From: Paenibacillus sabinae T27
Lineage (GTDB): Bacteria; Bacillota; Bacilli; Paenibacillales; Paenibacillaceae
NCBI RefSeq assembly: GCF_000612505.1
Contig: NZ_CP004078.1
Location: forward strand, 4,069,252-4,133,251
DNA length: 64,000 bases
Direction of reading: 5' to 3'
Shown: positions 56,526 through 64,000 of the stretch, one piece after another
How the letters are laid out: every line of letters begins with the position of its first letter
Position numbering within the stretch: position 1 is the first letter of the stretch
Translations under genes and position numbers: made by a program
Notes under the pieces: model-generated
The model's input: only the letters and a program-made list of their open reading frames with translations
Database searches by the model: none
What the model was told of the DNA's origin: nothing

Positions 56526-56572
56526 AAAAAAAAGGCATCCCATCCGCCATTTCTATGGCATACGGGACACCC
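56525..56572 (-). terminator. Terminator of rfbF-rfbG
   Basis: On the minus strand an imperfect hairpin (CCCGTATGCCAT ... ATGGCGGATGGG) is followed by GCC and T8. Confidence 0.65.
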
Positions 56573-56597
56573 CCCCCTTAGCCAAACCTCTCCTAAA

Positions 56598-57686
56598 TCA
56601 GCCGCCAGCCTGCTCAAATTCTCCAATCTGTGCGCGGCAAAACTCAAGCATGTCTTCCCCATTCAAGTAAGCTTTATACCAGGCGGCGGTCTGAGCCAGG
56701 GCTGTATCCAGATTCCATCTGGGACTCCAGCCCAGCCGGGCCTTTGCCTTAGAGCAGTCAAGCTTCAATGCAGCGGCTTCATGCAGCTTATCATCTGGCA
56801 CCACTTCATAGGCAGCTCCCTCTCCCCATAAACGGCAAAAACGGCTGACTACCGATTCAACGCTCTGCGCATCCTGCTCCTCCGGCCCGAAGTTCCAGCC
56901 TTCCGCAACCCGCACTCCTTCTTCGTACAGCCGCTGAGCCAGCAGCAGGTAACCGCCAAGCGGCTCCAGTACATGCTGCCAGGGGCGTACCGAACGCGGA
57001 CTTCGAATGACCAGGGGAGCTTGATCGCCGAAGGCCCGGAAGCTGTCGGGGATCAGCCGTTCGCTGGCCCAGTCTCCTCCACCGATCACATTGCCGGCTC
57101 TTGCCGATGCGATGGCCACACCGTGCTTCTCAAACCGGCGGGGGTTAAAGAAGGAATCCCGGTACGAAGCGGTGACGAGCTCGGAGCAGGCTTTGCTGTT
57201 GGAATAAGGATCAAAGCCGCCAAGCCTGTCATTTTCCCGGTATCCCCAGAACCATTCCTTGTTGCTGTAGCATTTGTCCGTCGTAACGTTAACGACCGCC
57301 TTAATCCGGCCTCCTTGGGAATTGTTCTGGCGCACCGCTTCGAGTACGTGCACGGTTCCCAGCACATTAACCGCATACGTATCCACCGGCCGCAGATAGG
57401 ATTCCCTGACAAGCGGCTGCGCGGCGAGATGAAATACAATATCCGGATCGGCATCCTGCATCGCCTTCTGCAGGCGGTCGGCATCCCGGATATCCCCCGT
57501 GATTGAGGTCAGAAGCCGGCCGGCATTAGAGCACTCGTACAGGCTGGGCTTGGTCGGAGGCGCCTCGGAATAGCCGGTAACCTCCGCTCCAAGCCGGTGC
57601 AGCCAAATGGACAGCCACGAACCTTTAAACCCGGTATGTCCGGTAAGGAACACCTTTTTGCCTTTCCAAAAGTTTATTTTTTCCAC
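56598..57686 (-). CDS. rfbG: CDP-glucose 4,6-dehydratase
   Basis: About 362 residues. VFLTGHTGFKGSWLSIWLHRLGAEV, FHLAAQPLVRESY, VNVTTDKCYSNKEWFWGYREND, YSNSKACSELV (YxxxK) and ARAGNVIGGGDWA are diagnostic of RfbG. It makes CDP-4-keto-6-deoxyglucose, precursor of 3,6-dideoxyhexoses and branched sugars. A GTG start at 57686 (VEKINFWKGKK) fits family N-termini; an ATG at 57707 is possible. It overlaps rfbF. Confidence 0.92.
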   Translation of the reverse strand: MEKINFWKGKKVFLTGHTGFKGSWLSIWLHRLGAEVTGYSEAPPTKPSLYECSNAGRLLTSITGDIRDADRLQKAMQDADPDIVFHLAAQPLVRESYLRPVDTYAVNVLGTVHVLEAVRQNNSQGGRIKAVVNVTTDKCYSNKEWFWGYRENDRLGGFDPYSNSKACSELVTASYRDSFFNPRRFEKHGVAIASARAGNVIGGGDWASERLIPDSFRAFGDQAPLVIRSPRSVRPWQHVLEPLGGYLLLAQRLYEEGVRVAEGWNFGPEEQDAQSVESVVSRFCRLWGEGAAYEVVPDDKLHEAAALKLDCSKAKARLGWSPRWNLDTALAQTAAWYKAYLNGEDMLEFCRAQIGEFEQAGG

Positions 57687-58444
57687 GGAGCATTCCCCGA
57701 TTTCCATAATTGATCCAAATAATTCTTGTCCCGCAAAGTATCCATCGGATGCCAAAAGCCTTCGAATTTATACCCCATCAAGTGGCCTTCTCCGGAAAGT
57801 CTTTCGAGCGGCTCCTGCTCAAAGACCGTCTGATCTCCTTCAATATATTGAAACACTTGCGGTTCCAACACGAAAAAGCCGGCGTTAATCCAAGAGTTAT
57901 CCCCTTTGGGCTTCTCCTGAAAGGCCTCGACCTGCTGCTGCTCACTAAGCTTCATCGATCCGAACCGTCCCGGAGGCTGGGTTACGGTTACTGTAGCCAT
58001 TTTGCCGTGGCTGCGGTGATATGCCAGCAGATCGCTCAGATCAATCGAGGAAAGTCCGTCGCCGTAAGTCATCATAAACGTCTCCTCGCCTATGAACTCG
58101 GCAATCCTTTTCAATCGCCCTCCTGTCAGCGTTTCAAGTCCCGTATCCACCAGAGTGACCTTCCAGGGCTCCGCCTTCCGCTGATGGATTAACATTTCAT
58201 TGTGATTCGTGTAATCGAACGTGACGTCGGAGTTATAGAGATAATAATTGGAGAAATAATCTTTGATTACATTGCCTTTATAGCCCAGACATATGACAAA
58301 GTCGTTAAATCCATAGTGGGAATACAATTTCATGATGTGCCACAAAATCGGCTTCTCTCCAATTTCGATCATCGGCTTCGGCTTCAGATGCGATTCTTCG
58401 CTGATACGCGTACCGTAGCCGCCTGCCAGAATTACTGCTTTCAC
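57674..58444 (-). CDS. rfbF: Glucose-1-phosphate cytidylyltransferase
   Basis: 256 residues. MKAVILAGGYGTRISEESHLKPKPMIEIG, ILWHIMKLYSHYGFNDFVICLGYKG, MTYGDGLSSIDL and FWHPMDTLRDKNYLD are RfbF signatures. It converts CTP and glucose 1-phosphate to CDP-glucose for RfbG. The GTG at 58444 lies 9 bases after GGGGG; the ATG three codons earlier touches that site and is less likely. Confidence 0.93.
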   Translation of the reverse strand: MKAVILAGGYGTRISEESHLKPKPMIEIGEKPILWHIMKLYSHYGFNDFVICLGYKGNVIKDYFSNYYLYNSDVTFDYTNHNEMLIHQRKAEPWKVTLVDTGLETLTGGRLKRIAEFIGEETFMMTYGDGLSSIDLSDLLAYHRSHGKMATVTVTQPPGRFGSMKLSEQQQVEAFQEKPKGDNSWINAGFFVLEPQVFQYIEGDQTVFEQEPLERLSGEGHLMGYKFEGFWHPMDTLRDKNYLDQLWKSGNAPWKK

Positions 58445-58690
58445 CCGGAACATCCCCCTTCAGGATTCTCGTCAGATTCTAGAGTTTACCAGCCACTTCT
58501 CCTCCTCTTACAATAGATTCCTGCGGAAGGACTATAGTCATGGACAATTGCACCGGGCAATCCGCATATTTTGACCCAGGTTGGGCAGAAGGATGCTTAA
58601 GGTTATAGGCAGACTCCGTATGCAGCGGCGAAATGGAAATCATATGATGTCTTAGTCCATACACAACGCTAAAGTACAGGAGGGTTCTCC

Positions 58691-59650
58691 ATGAGAATTC
58701 TGCAAGTCGCGCCAAATCATGAAACAGTCCCTCCCCATAGGGATGGCGGAACCGAACGCGTCATCTATGAGCTTTCCAAAGGGTTAGCCGACAAGGGGCA
58801 TGAGGTTATTCTCTTTGCTCCATCTGAAAGTCATATACCGGGAACAGTCATTCCCTATCCATTTTGGGGAGATGATTCCATCGGATCTTATGTCATGGAA
58901 AATCTTCCGCCAAACATTGACATCATCCATGACCATACCTTTGATTCTGCGATCAGCCGTGTTGGGGTGAATGCTCCGTTGGTGCATACCATTCATCTGC
59001 CGGTCTTCAACTCGGTTCATTTTCCAATATATGTAAGCAAAAGCGCCAGAGAAACGATAGGTGGCGGATACGGATTTGATGTTCACAACGGCATTGTTCC
59101 TGAAGAATTTGAGTTCAGCTATGAAAAAGAAGATTATCTTCTCTTTATGGGCAGAGTGGTCCGGGAAAAAGGCATACTCGAAGCGATGAACCTTGCGGAA
59201 ATGACCGGACAGCGGCTGATTATCGCGGGACCGCTCCACGATGAAGAGCTGTTTTACAGTGAGATTTCTCCACGGTTGAAACGAAATTCCCTGCTCCAGT
59301 TTGTCGGCCCGGTCGGCGGGAGAATCCGCCAGGATTTGTTAAAGAACGCCAAATGTCTTCTTTTTCCCATCCAGTGGGCGGAACCGTTCGGGCTTGTACT
59401 GGTTGAAGCGATGGCCTGCGGAACTCCTGTACTTGCTCTGGCGAAGGGTGCCGTTCCCGAAATACTGGGGCCGTTCCCCGAAATGATGTGTGACTCCGTC
59501 AAAGAAATGGCAGAAAAACTATATTATTATCAAGCCCCTTATCGCCCCGATCAATTAAGATACCATGTCGAAGAACAATTTTCGGTATCCCAAATGGTTG
59601 AAGGCTATCTTGCACTGTATCAATTAGCCATTTCCGAGTACGGGGGATAA
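58691..59650 (+). CDS. Family 4 glycosyltransferase
   Basis: A 319-residue GT-B enzyme. MRILQVAPNHETVPPHRDGG, ERVIYELSKGLADKGHEVILFAP, YLLFMGRVVREKGILEAMNLA and WAEPFGLVLVEAMACGTPVLALAKGAVPEI (nucleotide-sugar E-x7-E motif) are typical GT4. It is soluble. AGGAGGG precedes the ATG. It is 15 bases before the LamG-GT2 gene, with which it is co-transcribed. Confidence 0.92.
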   Translation: MRILQVAPNHETVPPHRDGGTERVIYELSKGLADKGHEVILFAPSESHIPGTVIPYPFWGDDSIGSYVMENLPPNIDIIHDHTFDSAISRVGVNAPLVHTIHLPVFNSVHFPIYVSKSARETIGGGYGFDVHNGIVPEEFEFSYEKEDYLLFMGRVVREKGILEAMNLAEMTGQRLIIAGPLHDEELFYSEISPRLKRNSLLQFVGPVGGRIRQDLLKNAKCLLFPIQWAEPFGLVLVEAMACGTPVLALAKGAVPEILGPFPEMMCDSVKEMAEKLYYYQAPYRPDQLRYHVEEQFSVSQMVEGYLALYQLAISEYGG

Positions 59651-59665
59651 TAGGAGGGATTATTC

Positions 59666-61468
59666 ATGTATGAAGGAAGCACCTTGCAGTTTGACGGCAA
59701 CAGCTGGATTAAGTTTCAGCGAACCTGTGAGATCAGCAATAACTTTACTTATGAATTTTGGGTAAAGGCGGAAGAGGAACAAATTCTGGACGAAGAACGG
59801 AATACAGGGACGGACGGGCTAAGCGGAAGAAAATTTTTGGTGGGGCCGGATTTCCACCCGGTAGGCGCTGCGGGCTGCGGAATCTCGGTGGGTACGAACG
59901 GAATTTCAGTGTTCGAGCATTGCGTCAATCATCTTCCCGCAAGGCTCGTCTTCGCGCATGATTTCTCGGAATGGCAGCATGTCGCCATCGTCTGTGACAA
60001 CAAGAGGCTGCGGCTGTATATTAACGGAATCGGGGTAAAGGGAGAACGTCTGTCTACCAATGTTGAACGGATTTTCCCCTCTCTCTGCCTCGGAGGACAT
60101 ATGTATGGCACTTTCAAAGGTCAGGTCCGCGAATTTCGCCTATGGTCGGCGGTCCGGAGCGTGGAAGAGATTCGGGCTTACATGTATTCTAAGCTGGAGG
60201 GAGAAGAGGACGGCCTCTATTTCTACCGTGATCCAAGCAGAAGTATTGCGGTTATCGGGGGGATCAAAAGAACTTATGCAGCGAGCGTGGTTATGCCCTC
60301 CTATAACCGCTGCCCTTTGAACTATTTTTCCCTGCTGAGTCTGGAGCGGCAGCAATTCCCGCTTCAGCAGCTGGAGGTTATCTTTCTGGATGACGGCTCT
60401 ACCGATCCTACGCCTGTCGTTTACTATTCGGTGTATCCGGATTACACATTCATTTATGTGCAGCAGCTGAAGAGCAGAGGAAGATCCAGGATCCGGAACA
60501 TCGGCACAAGCATTGCCGTAGGGCATACCCTGCTCTTTGTGGATGCCGAGATGATATGCGGACCGGATTTTATCATGAACCATGTGGGCTACCATCAAAG
60601 CGGAGAAAACAAGGTTGTATCCGGGGCCATGCGTTCAAGACTCCTGTATACGATGACCGGTCCCGGCTACTCTGACGGACAGAAGGCGGCAATAAGCTCA
60701 TTGTATTCCGGTCACCCGATCGCTGAGCCAATCGTTGAGAGGCTGATGCAGGGAGACGAGACGCCGGTACAACTGCTCCCCTTCGAAATGATGTTTGATC
60801 CCGAGCATCTTAAACGGTGGAGCAACCAGAACGGATTCTTCGAGAACATCCTGCAAACCTATGGCAGCAGATTTAAACTGTTTCACTACGCTTGGGTGAA
60901 TCTGATCACGAATAATGTCTCAATGACCAAACGTTTCTATGATGAGCTTGGCGGATTCGAGGAAAATTTCGAGGGATTCGGCTGGGAGGACTGGGAGCTC
61001 GGTTACCGTGCCGCCCGAAAGGGAGCGATATTTATCCATGATGACTCTCTGGTTAACTACCACCAAGAGCATCCGGTTTCTTCAAATAACCATATCGATG
61101 CCCGCTGGAATTTCATTAAAATTTGTGAAAAGTATCCTCAGGAGATGGAGATCAAATTATTCGTTCTCACCATGGTGCCTGACTTTGCGACCCTGCCTGG
61201 CCTCAACGATTATTTGTCGGATTACAACAATATCCGGGCGATATACAAGAACCGGTTCAAGTCCTTGCATCATTACCTGAACCAGACGCTGGACCTTATG
61301 ATCTCAAGCCTCCGGTCCAATAACTCAGTCGCGCTGCCCCTTGCCCGTCCGGCATCCTGGTATGAAGAAGAGAAAGCGGTCAACGAAGATATCACCGCGG
61401 TCAAAGAGATGGGCGTATTTCCAAAGCTGGTAGAGCTGTATGAGCGAGTATCCAAATACTATTATTGA
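59666..61468 (+). CDS. LamG-like domain fused to family 2 glycosyltransferase
   Basis: 600 residues. Residues 1-195 are a concanavalin-like LamG/laminin-G fold (LQFDGNSWIKF, FTYEFWVKAEEE, WQHVAIVCDNKRLRLYINGIGV, GQVREFRLWSAVRSVEEI). Residues 205-500 are a GT-A transferase (ASVVMPSYNRCPLNYFSLLSL, VIFLDDGSTDPT, SRGRSRIRNIGTSIA, FVDAEMICGPDF, GWEDWELGYRAARKG). A C-terminal helical part follows. There is no signal peptide or membrane segment, so the LamG unit is cytosolic and may hold the acceptor glycan. AGGAGGG precedes the ATG. Confidence 0.9.
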   Translation: MYEGSTLQFDGNSWIKFQRTCEISNNFTYEFWVKAEEEQILDEERNTGTDGLSGRKFLVGPDFHPVGAAGCGISVGTNGISVFEHCVNHLPARLVFAHDFSEWQHVAIVCDNKRLRLYINGIGVKGERLSTNVERIFPSLCLGGHMYGTFKGQVREFRLWSAVRSVEEIRAYMYSKLEGEEDGLYFYRDPSRSIAVIGGIKRTYAASVVMPSYNRCPLNYFSLLSLERQQFPLQQLEVIFLDDGSTDPTPVVYYSVYPDYTFIYVQQLKSRGRSRIRNIGTSIAVGHTLLFVDAEMICGPDFIMNHVGYHQSGENKVVSGAMRSRLLYTMTGPGYSDGQKAAISSLYSGHPIAEPIVERLMQGDETPVQLLPFEMMFDPEHLKRWSNQNGFFENILQTYGSRFKLFHYAWVNLITNNVSMTKRFYDELGGFEENFEGFGWEDWELGYRAARKGAIFIHDDSLVNYHQEHPVSSNNHIDARWNFIKICEKYPQEMEIKLFVLTMVPDFATLPGLNDYLSDYNNIRAIYKNRFKSLHHYLNQTLDLMISSLRSNNSVALPLARPASWYEEEKAVNEDITAVKEMGVFPKLVELYERVSKYYY

Positions 61469-61502
61469 TTCGATGCTTTTGCATGGTGCATATGAAATGT
61501 CG

Positions 61503-61541
61503 TTGAAAAAGCCGTGATGGGATTTAGCCGTCACGGCTTTA
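61503..61541 (-). terminator. Terminator of the WsfD-like gene
   Basis: AAAGCCGTGA ... TCACGGCTTT (61508-61540). The A-run at 61505-61510 gives the T-run on the minus strand. Confidence 0.75.
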
Positions 61542-61560
61542 AGAGCTGAACGCATCAATA

Positions 61561-62985
61561 CTAATTTACACGGCCAGTAATCCATCCAGTCAGCTTGCTT
61601 GCCGCCCAGACAACCATCGTGACGGCCATCATATCGAAGCAGACATTAAACAGAAACAGATGCTTGCCGATGTCCGCGCGTCCGTCGCCGAGGATCGGAA
61701 CCAGGAAGGCGAATATCCCGATGAGCCCGGGCAGTATCATCAGCTCGCAAGCCACGCGGCGACGCCGGTCCGCGCTGCGCAGATATTCATACAGCGCCCC
61801 GGCATAGTAAACGGCGTAGAAGATGGCCAGAAAGACAAGATTATGCGGCAGCACATTATTTTTAAACTGGCTCCATGCACTGTAGGTATAGGCGAGAGCG
61901 CCCGGCGGCTTATTGTCCGCTTTCTCGAAATTCCCGAGGTACGAGGGGCGAATCGCCATACTATTCTCTGCGGCGTAACTCATGTTGTTCAGCAGACGCG
62001 CGGGATGCTTCAGATAGAACAGCAGCACATCCTTGTGGGAGATCCGGCTGTAAAAATCGGGAACGAGCGACGGGTCATCCTGTTTGATCGCTGTGCCGCT
62101 CTCGAAATAGTTCGTGCCCGCCAGCACCTCCAATCTTTCAGGCAGCCCCAGCTCCTTAAGGTCCCCTTTAACATCCGGCGAACCGTTCAGAATACCGTAA
62201 AATACCGTCTGATACAGATTGATATGCTTCAAATCCTTGGGCGCGGCGGCGTACATAATGACGGAAATAAGAAAGATGGCAGCCGAGAAACGGATCGCCG
62301 CTTTGCGGAAGCCCGCAGTCCCTTGAAGCGACGCCAGCCGCAGGAAGATCAGGGCGAAGGCGACGCCGATGGGCGCGTTCTGGATTTTGGAGCAGGTGAG
62401 GAAGAAGATAGCGGCAAAAAAGAGCCACAAATCCTTGACCGAAGGCGTCTCCCTGGAAAGAAGCCTCAGCCCGAGGGCAAAGGCCAGCAGCATAAATACG
62501 AGCGAGACCGGCTCGCCGAACAGCGAATTGAAGTACGCGAGATAGCCGATATCGTAAAAGACGAACAGCAGCGCTCCCGCCAGCAGCAGTCCCGTTACAT
62601 AGGAGCCGCGGGCGTTATATTTAACCAGAAGCCAGGTCGCCGCGAGCAGCAAAAACCCGTACACCGCAGCCAGCATCCGGATGTCAAACCAGCTTCCGTG
62701 CAGCACACCGCCCAGCAGTCTTGGCACCAGCACGATAAAAATCTGCGAAGATGGATAGAACCCCCGGAACAGATGATCATACGCAAACCGGGAATGGCTG
62801 TAGCTGAAAAAGCGGTCCTGAAAAGCCTCCGTTGCGTTGTAATAATTCAGGCCGATCGTGTTCATCATGCGCAGAAAGTCGCCGTTGTCGGCCACTCCGA
62901 TGAACGGCCCGAGGAACAGCAGGCCGAGCAGCAGGCCAAGGCCCGCCGCCGCCCCGAGTACATGCGGTTTAAACCATCTTCTCAT
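61561..62985 (-). CDS. Polytopic membrane glycan transferase, WsfD-like
   Basis: 474 residues with about ten hydrophobic helices. A large extracytoplasmic loop (about 265-350; YQTVFYGILNGSPDVKGDL, YFESGTAIKQDD) and the early acidic FIGVADNGDFLRMMN resemble WsfD hexose transferases of S-layer glycan loci in Bacillota. It probably uses a lipid-linked sugar at the outer membrane face. GGGAGAG precedes the ATG. It is just downstream of the LtaS-like gene on the same strand. Confidence 0.85.
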   Translation of the reverse strand: MRRWFKPHVLGAAAGLGLLLGLLFLGPFIGVADNGDFLRMMNTIGLNYYNATEAFQDRFFSYSHSRFAYDHLFRGFYPSSQIFIVLVPRLLGGVLHGSWFDIRMLAAVYGFLLLAATWLLVKYNARGSYVTGLLLAGALLFVFYDIGYLAYFNSLFGEPVSLVFMLLAFALGLRLLSRETPSVKDLWLFFAAIFFLTCSKIQNAPIGVAFALIFLRLASLQGTAGFRKAAIRFSAAIFLISVIMYAAAPKDLKHINLYQTVFYGILNGSPDVKGDLKELGLPERLEVLAGTNYFESGTAIKQDDPSLVPDFYSRISHKDVLLFYLKHPARLLNNMSYAAENSMAIRPSYLGNFEKADNKPPGALAYTYSAWSQFKNNVLPHNLVFLAIFYAVYYAGALYEYLRSADRRRRVACELMILPGLIGIFAFLVPILGDGRADIGKHLFLFNVCFDMMAVTMVVWAASKLTGWITGRVN

Positions 62986-63037
62986 TGTCTTTTTTCTCTC
63001 CCAGCTTCTTCATCGTTCTGCCGACGTACCGTGACCG

Positions 63038-64000
63038 CTAACGTCTCGGCAGCAGCTTCACATATTCGTCCGACAGGCTCATCCATTGCAAAATATACTT
63101 GTAATCCCGCTCATACTTGGCAAAATCGGCGATCCTTTGCAGCGTCTTCAGCGAGACGGCCTCGCCGTCCTGAAAGCTTTTGCCCGGAACGAACAGAATA
63201 TCGTCGTTGAAAAAAGACCCCGAAGGCAGATAGTATCTCATTCCCGCCACATTATGCTGTATGTTCAGCAGATCGTGTCCAAACGGCGTGACCCCTTCGT
63301 TTTTCAGCGATATCCCCAGCAGATTGGCCAGGGTCGGCATGATGTCCAACTGTCCGCCCGTCCGTTCAATGGTCTTCCCCCGCTCCGAGCCGGGCATGTG
63401 AATAATAAGCGGAATATTGAACCTGCTGATCCGGTTGTCGTATTTGATACCCAGCGCGCCCTCCACCTGCTCCGGCGGAACGTCCTGCGGCTGAAGGCCG
63501 AAATGGTCCCCGTAAAAGACCAGCACCGTGCTGTCCCACAGCCCGCTTTGCTTCAGCTCGTCAATCAAGGTACCGATAGCATAGTCTGTATAGTTAATCG
63601 CAGTCAGATAATCGCTGAGCATGGTGCCTTGGAGATTGTCCGGTACACTAATTTTTTTGAACGAATCGGGAATTTGAAAAGGGTGATGGCTGGAGGCCGT
63701 CACGAACTGGGCGTAAAAAGGCGTCCCCTTCCTCTTCAGCTCAGCCAGCTTCTGCACGCCCGTAAGGTACAACTGCTCATCCGAAGCGCCAAAGGCGTTA
63801 AAATGGTCGTTTTTATAGTAAGGCTTGTCATAATAACCGCTGAATCCGAGCGCCGCGTACAGCTCCTTGCGGTTCCAGAAGCCCACTTTGTTCACGTGAA
63901 ACGTATAGGATTCATACCCTTTCTTCTCCAGTACGCGCGGCAGGCTTGGCAGCGTCCGGTCCCCGAAACCCGTGGACATGGCCAGCGAGCCGATCGGATA
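63038..64000 (-). CDS. LtaS-like sulfatase-fold phosphoglycerol transferase (partial, 5' end outside window)
   Basis: The C-terminal 320 residues of an alkaline-phosphatase/sulfatase-superfamily extracellular domain. AMSTGFGDRTLPSLPRVLEKKGY, FVTASSHHPFQIPD, VLVFYGDHFGLQ (metal Asp-His pair) and NIPLIIHMPG match LtaS/LTA synthases. The frame is open to the window edge (reading YPIGSLAMSTGFG), so the catalytic Thr and membrane segments lie outside. It probably polymerises or transfers glycerol phosphate to wall glycan. Confidence 0.9.
   Translation of the reverse strand, partial: YPIGSLAMSTGFGDRTLPSLPRVLEKKGYESYTFHVNKVGFWNRKELYAALGFSGYYDKPYYKNDHFNAFGASDEQLYLTGVQKLAELKRKGTPFYAQFVTASSHHPFQIPDSFKKISVPDNLQGTMLSDYLTAINYTDYAIGTLIDELKQSGLWDSTVLVFYGDHFGLQPQDVPPEQVEGALGIKYDNRISRFNIPLIIHMPGSERGKTIERTGGQLDIMPTLANLLGISLKNEGVTPFGHDLLNIQHNVAGMRYYLPSGSFFNDDILFVPGKSFQDGEAVSLKTLQRIADFAKYERDYKYILQWMSLSDEYVKLLPRR

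Overview
The window reads as chromosome of a nitrogen-fixing, endospore-forming Paenibacillus (Bacillota). The evidence is a compact minus-strand nifB-H-D-K-E-N-X-(DUF269)-hesA-nifV operon of the Paenibacillus type, GlnR-like operators in front of nifB, an intact gerE behind a sigma-K-type promoter, SLH-domain S-layer chemistry, strong AGGAGG-type ribosome binding sites throughout and moderate GC. No rRNA, tRNA or CRISPR array was seen. Layout: 1-5036 holds small housekeeping or catabolic genes (MBL hydrolase, two methyltransferases, a GH13 glucosidase). 5117-16337 is the nif operon for Mo-nitrogenase structure and FeMo-cofactor synthesis; its promoter and GlnR sites lie at 16.5-16.67 kb. 16.85-17.94 kb is a TerC-family exporter under a yybP-ykoY manganese riboswitch. 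18.1-21.8 kb carries an RlmN-family rRNA methylase and an SLH surface protein. 22.1-31.9 kb is an accessory block: an alpha-glucoside PTS (EIICB, EIIA), a GH4 phospho-alpha-glucosidase, two polyol-type dehydrogenases, ROK and RpiR regulators and a solo TnpB element. This block is bracketed by direct repeats of the gerE 3' end: a decayed copy at about 21.94-22.11 kb and the intact gene at 32.1 kb. 32.6-40.1 kb carries pucR/dctA, manC and a nagR-nagB-nagA operon. 40.1-64 kb is a large surface-glycan region. How the glycan genes fit together: a minus-strand operon (49.7 to 41.1 kb) has two CgeB-like glycosyltransferases, a GT4, a UDP-GlcNAc 2-epimerase, a 4,6-dehydratase and an RmlD-like reductase (the UDP-L-RhaNAc/QuiNAc/FucNAc type of pathway), another SDR and a GT2. 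A plus-strand cassette (51.4-55.9 kb) has two paralogous GT-A transferases, RmlA, RmlC and an atypical SDR, and is flanked by about 400 bp of diverged inverted repeats. Then come the CDP-glucose genes rfbF/rfbG, a GT4, a LamG-GT2 fusion, a WsfD-like membrane transferase and an LtaS-like enzyme cut by the window end. Several sugar pathways are visibly incomplete here and need genes from elsewhere. Main points for a second look: an in-frame amber codon that splits the DUF269 gene inside the nif operon; the gerE-bracketed alpha-glucoside/polyol island with TnpB at its edge; the inverted-repeat-flanked sugar cassette; an SDR whose catalytic Lys is replaced by His; the LamG-GT2 fusion; and a GT4 with a very basic Ala/Arg/Pro tail encoded by extremely GC-rich DNA.
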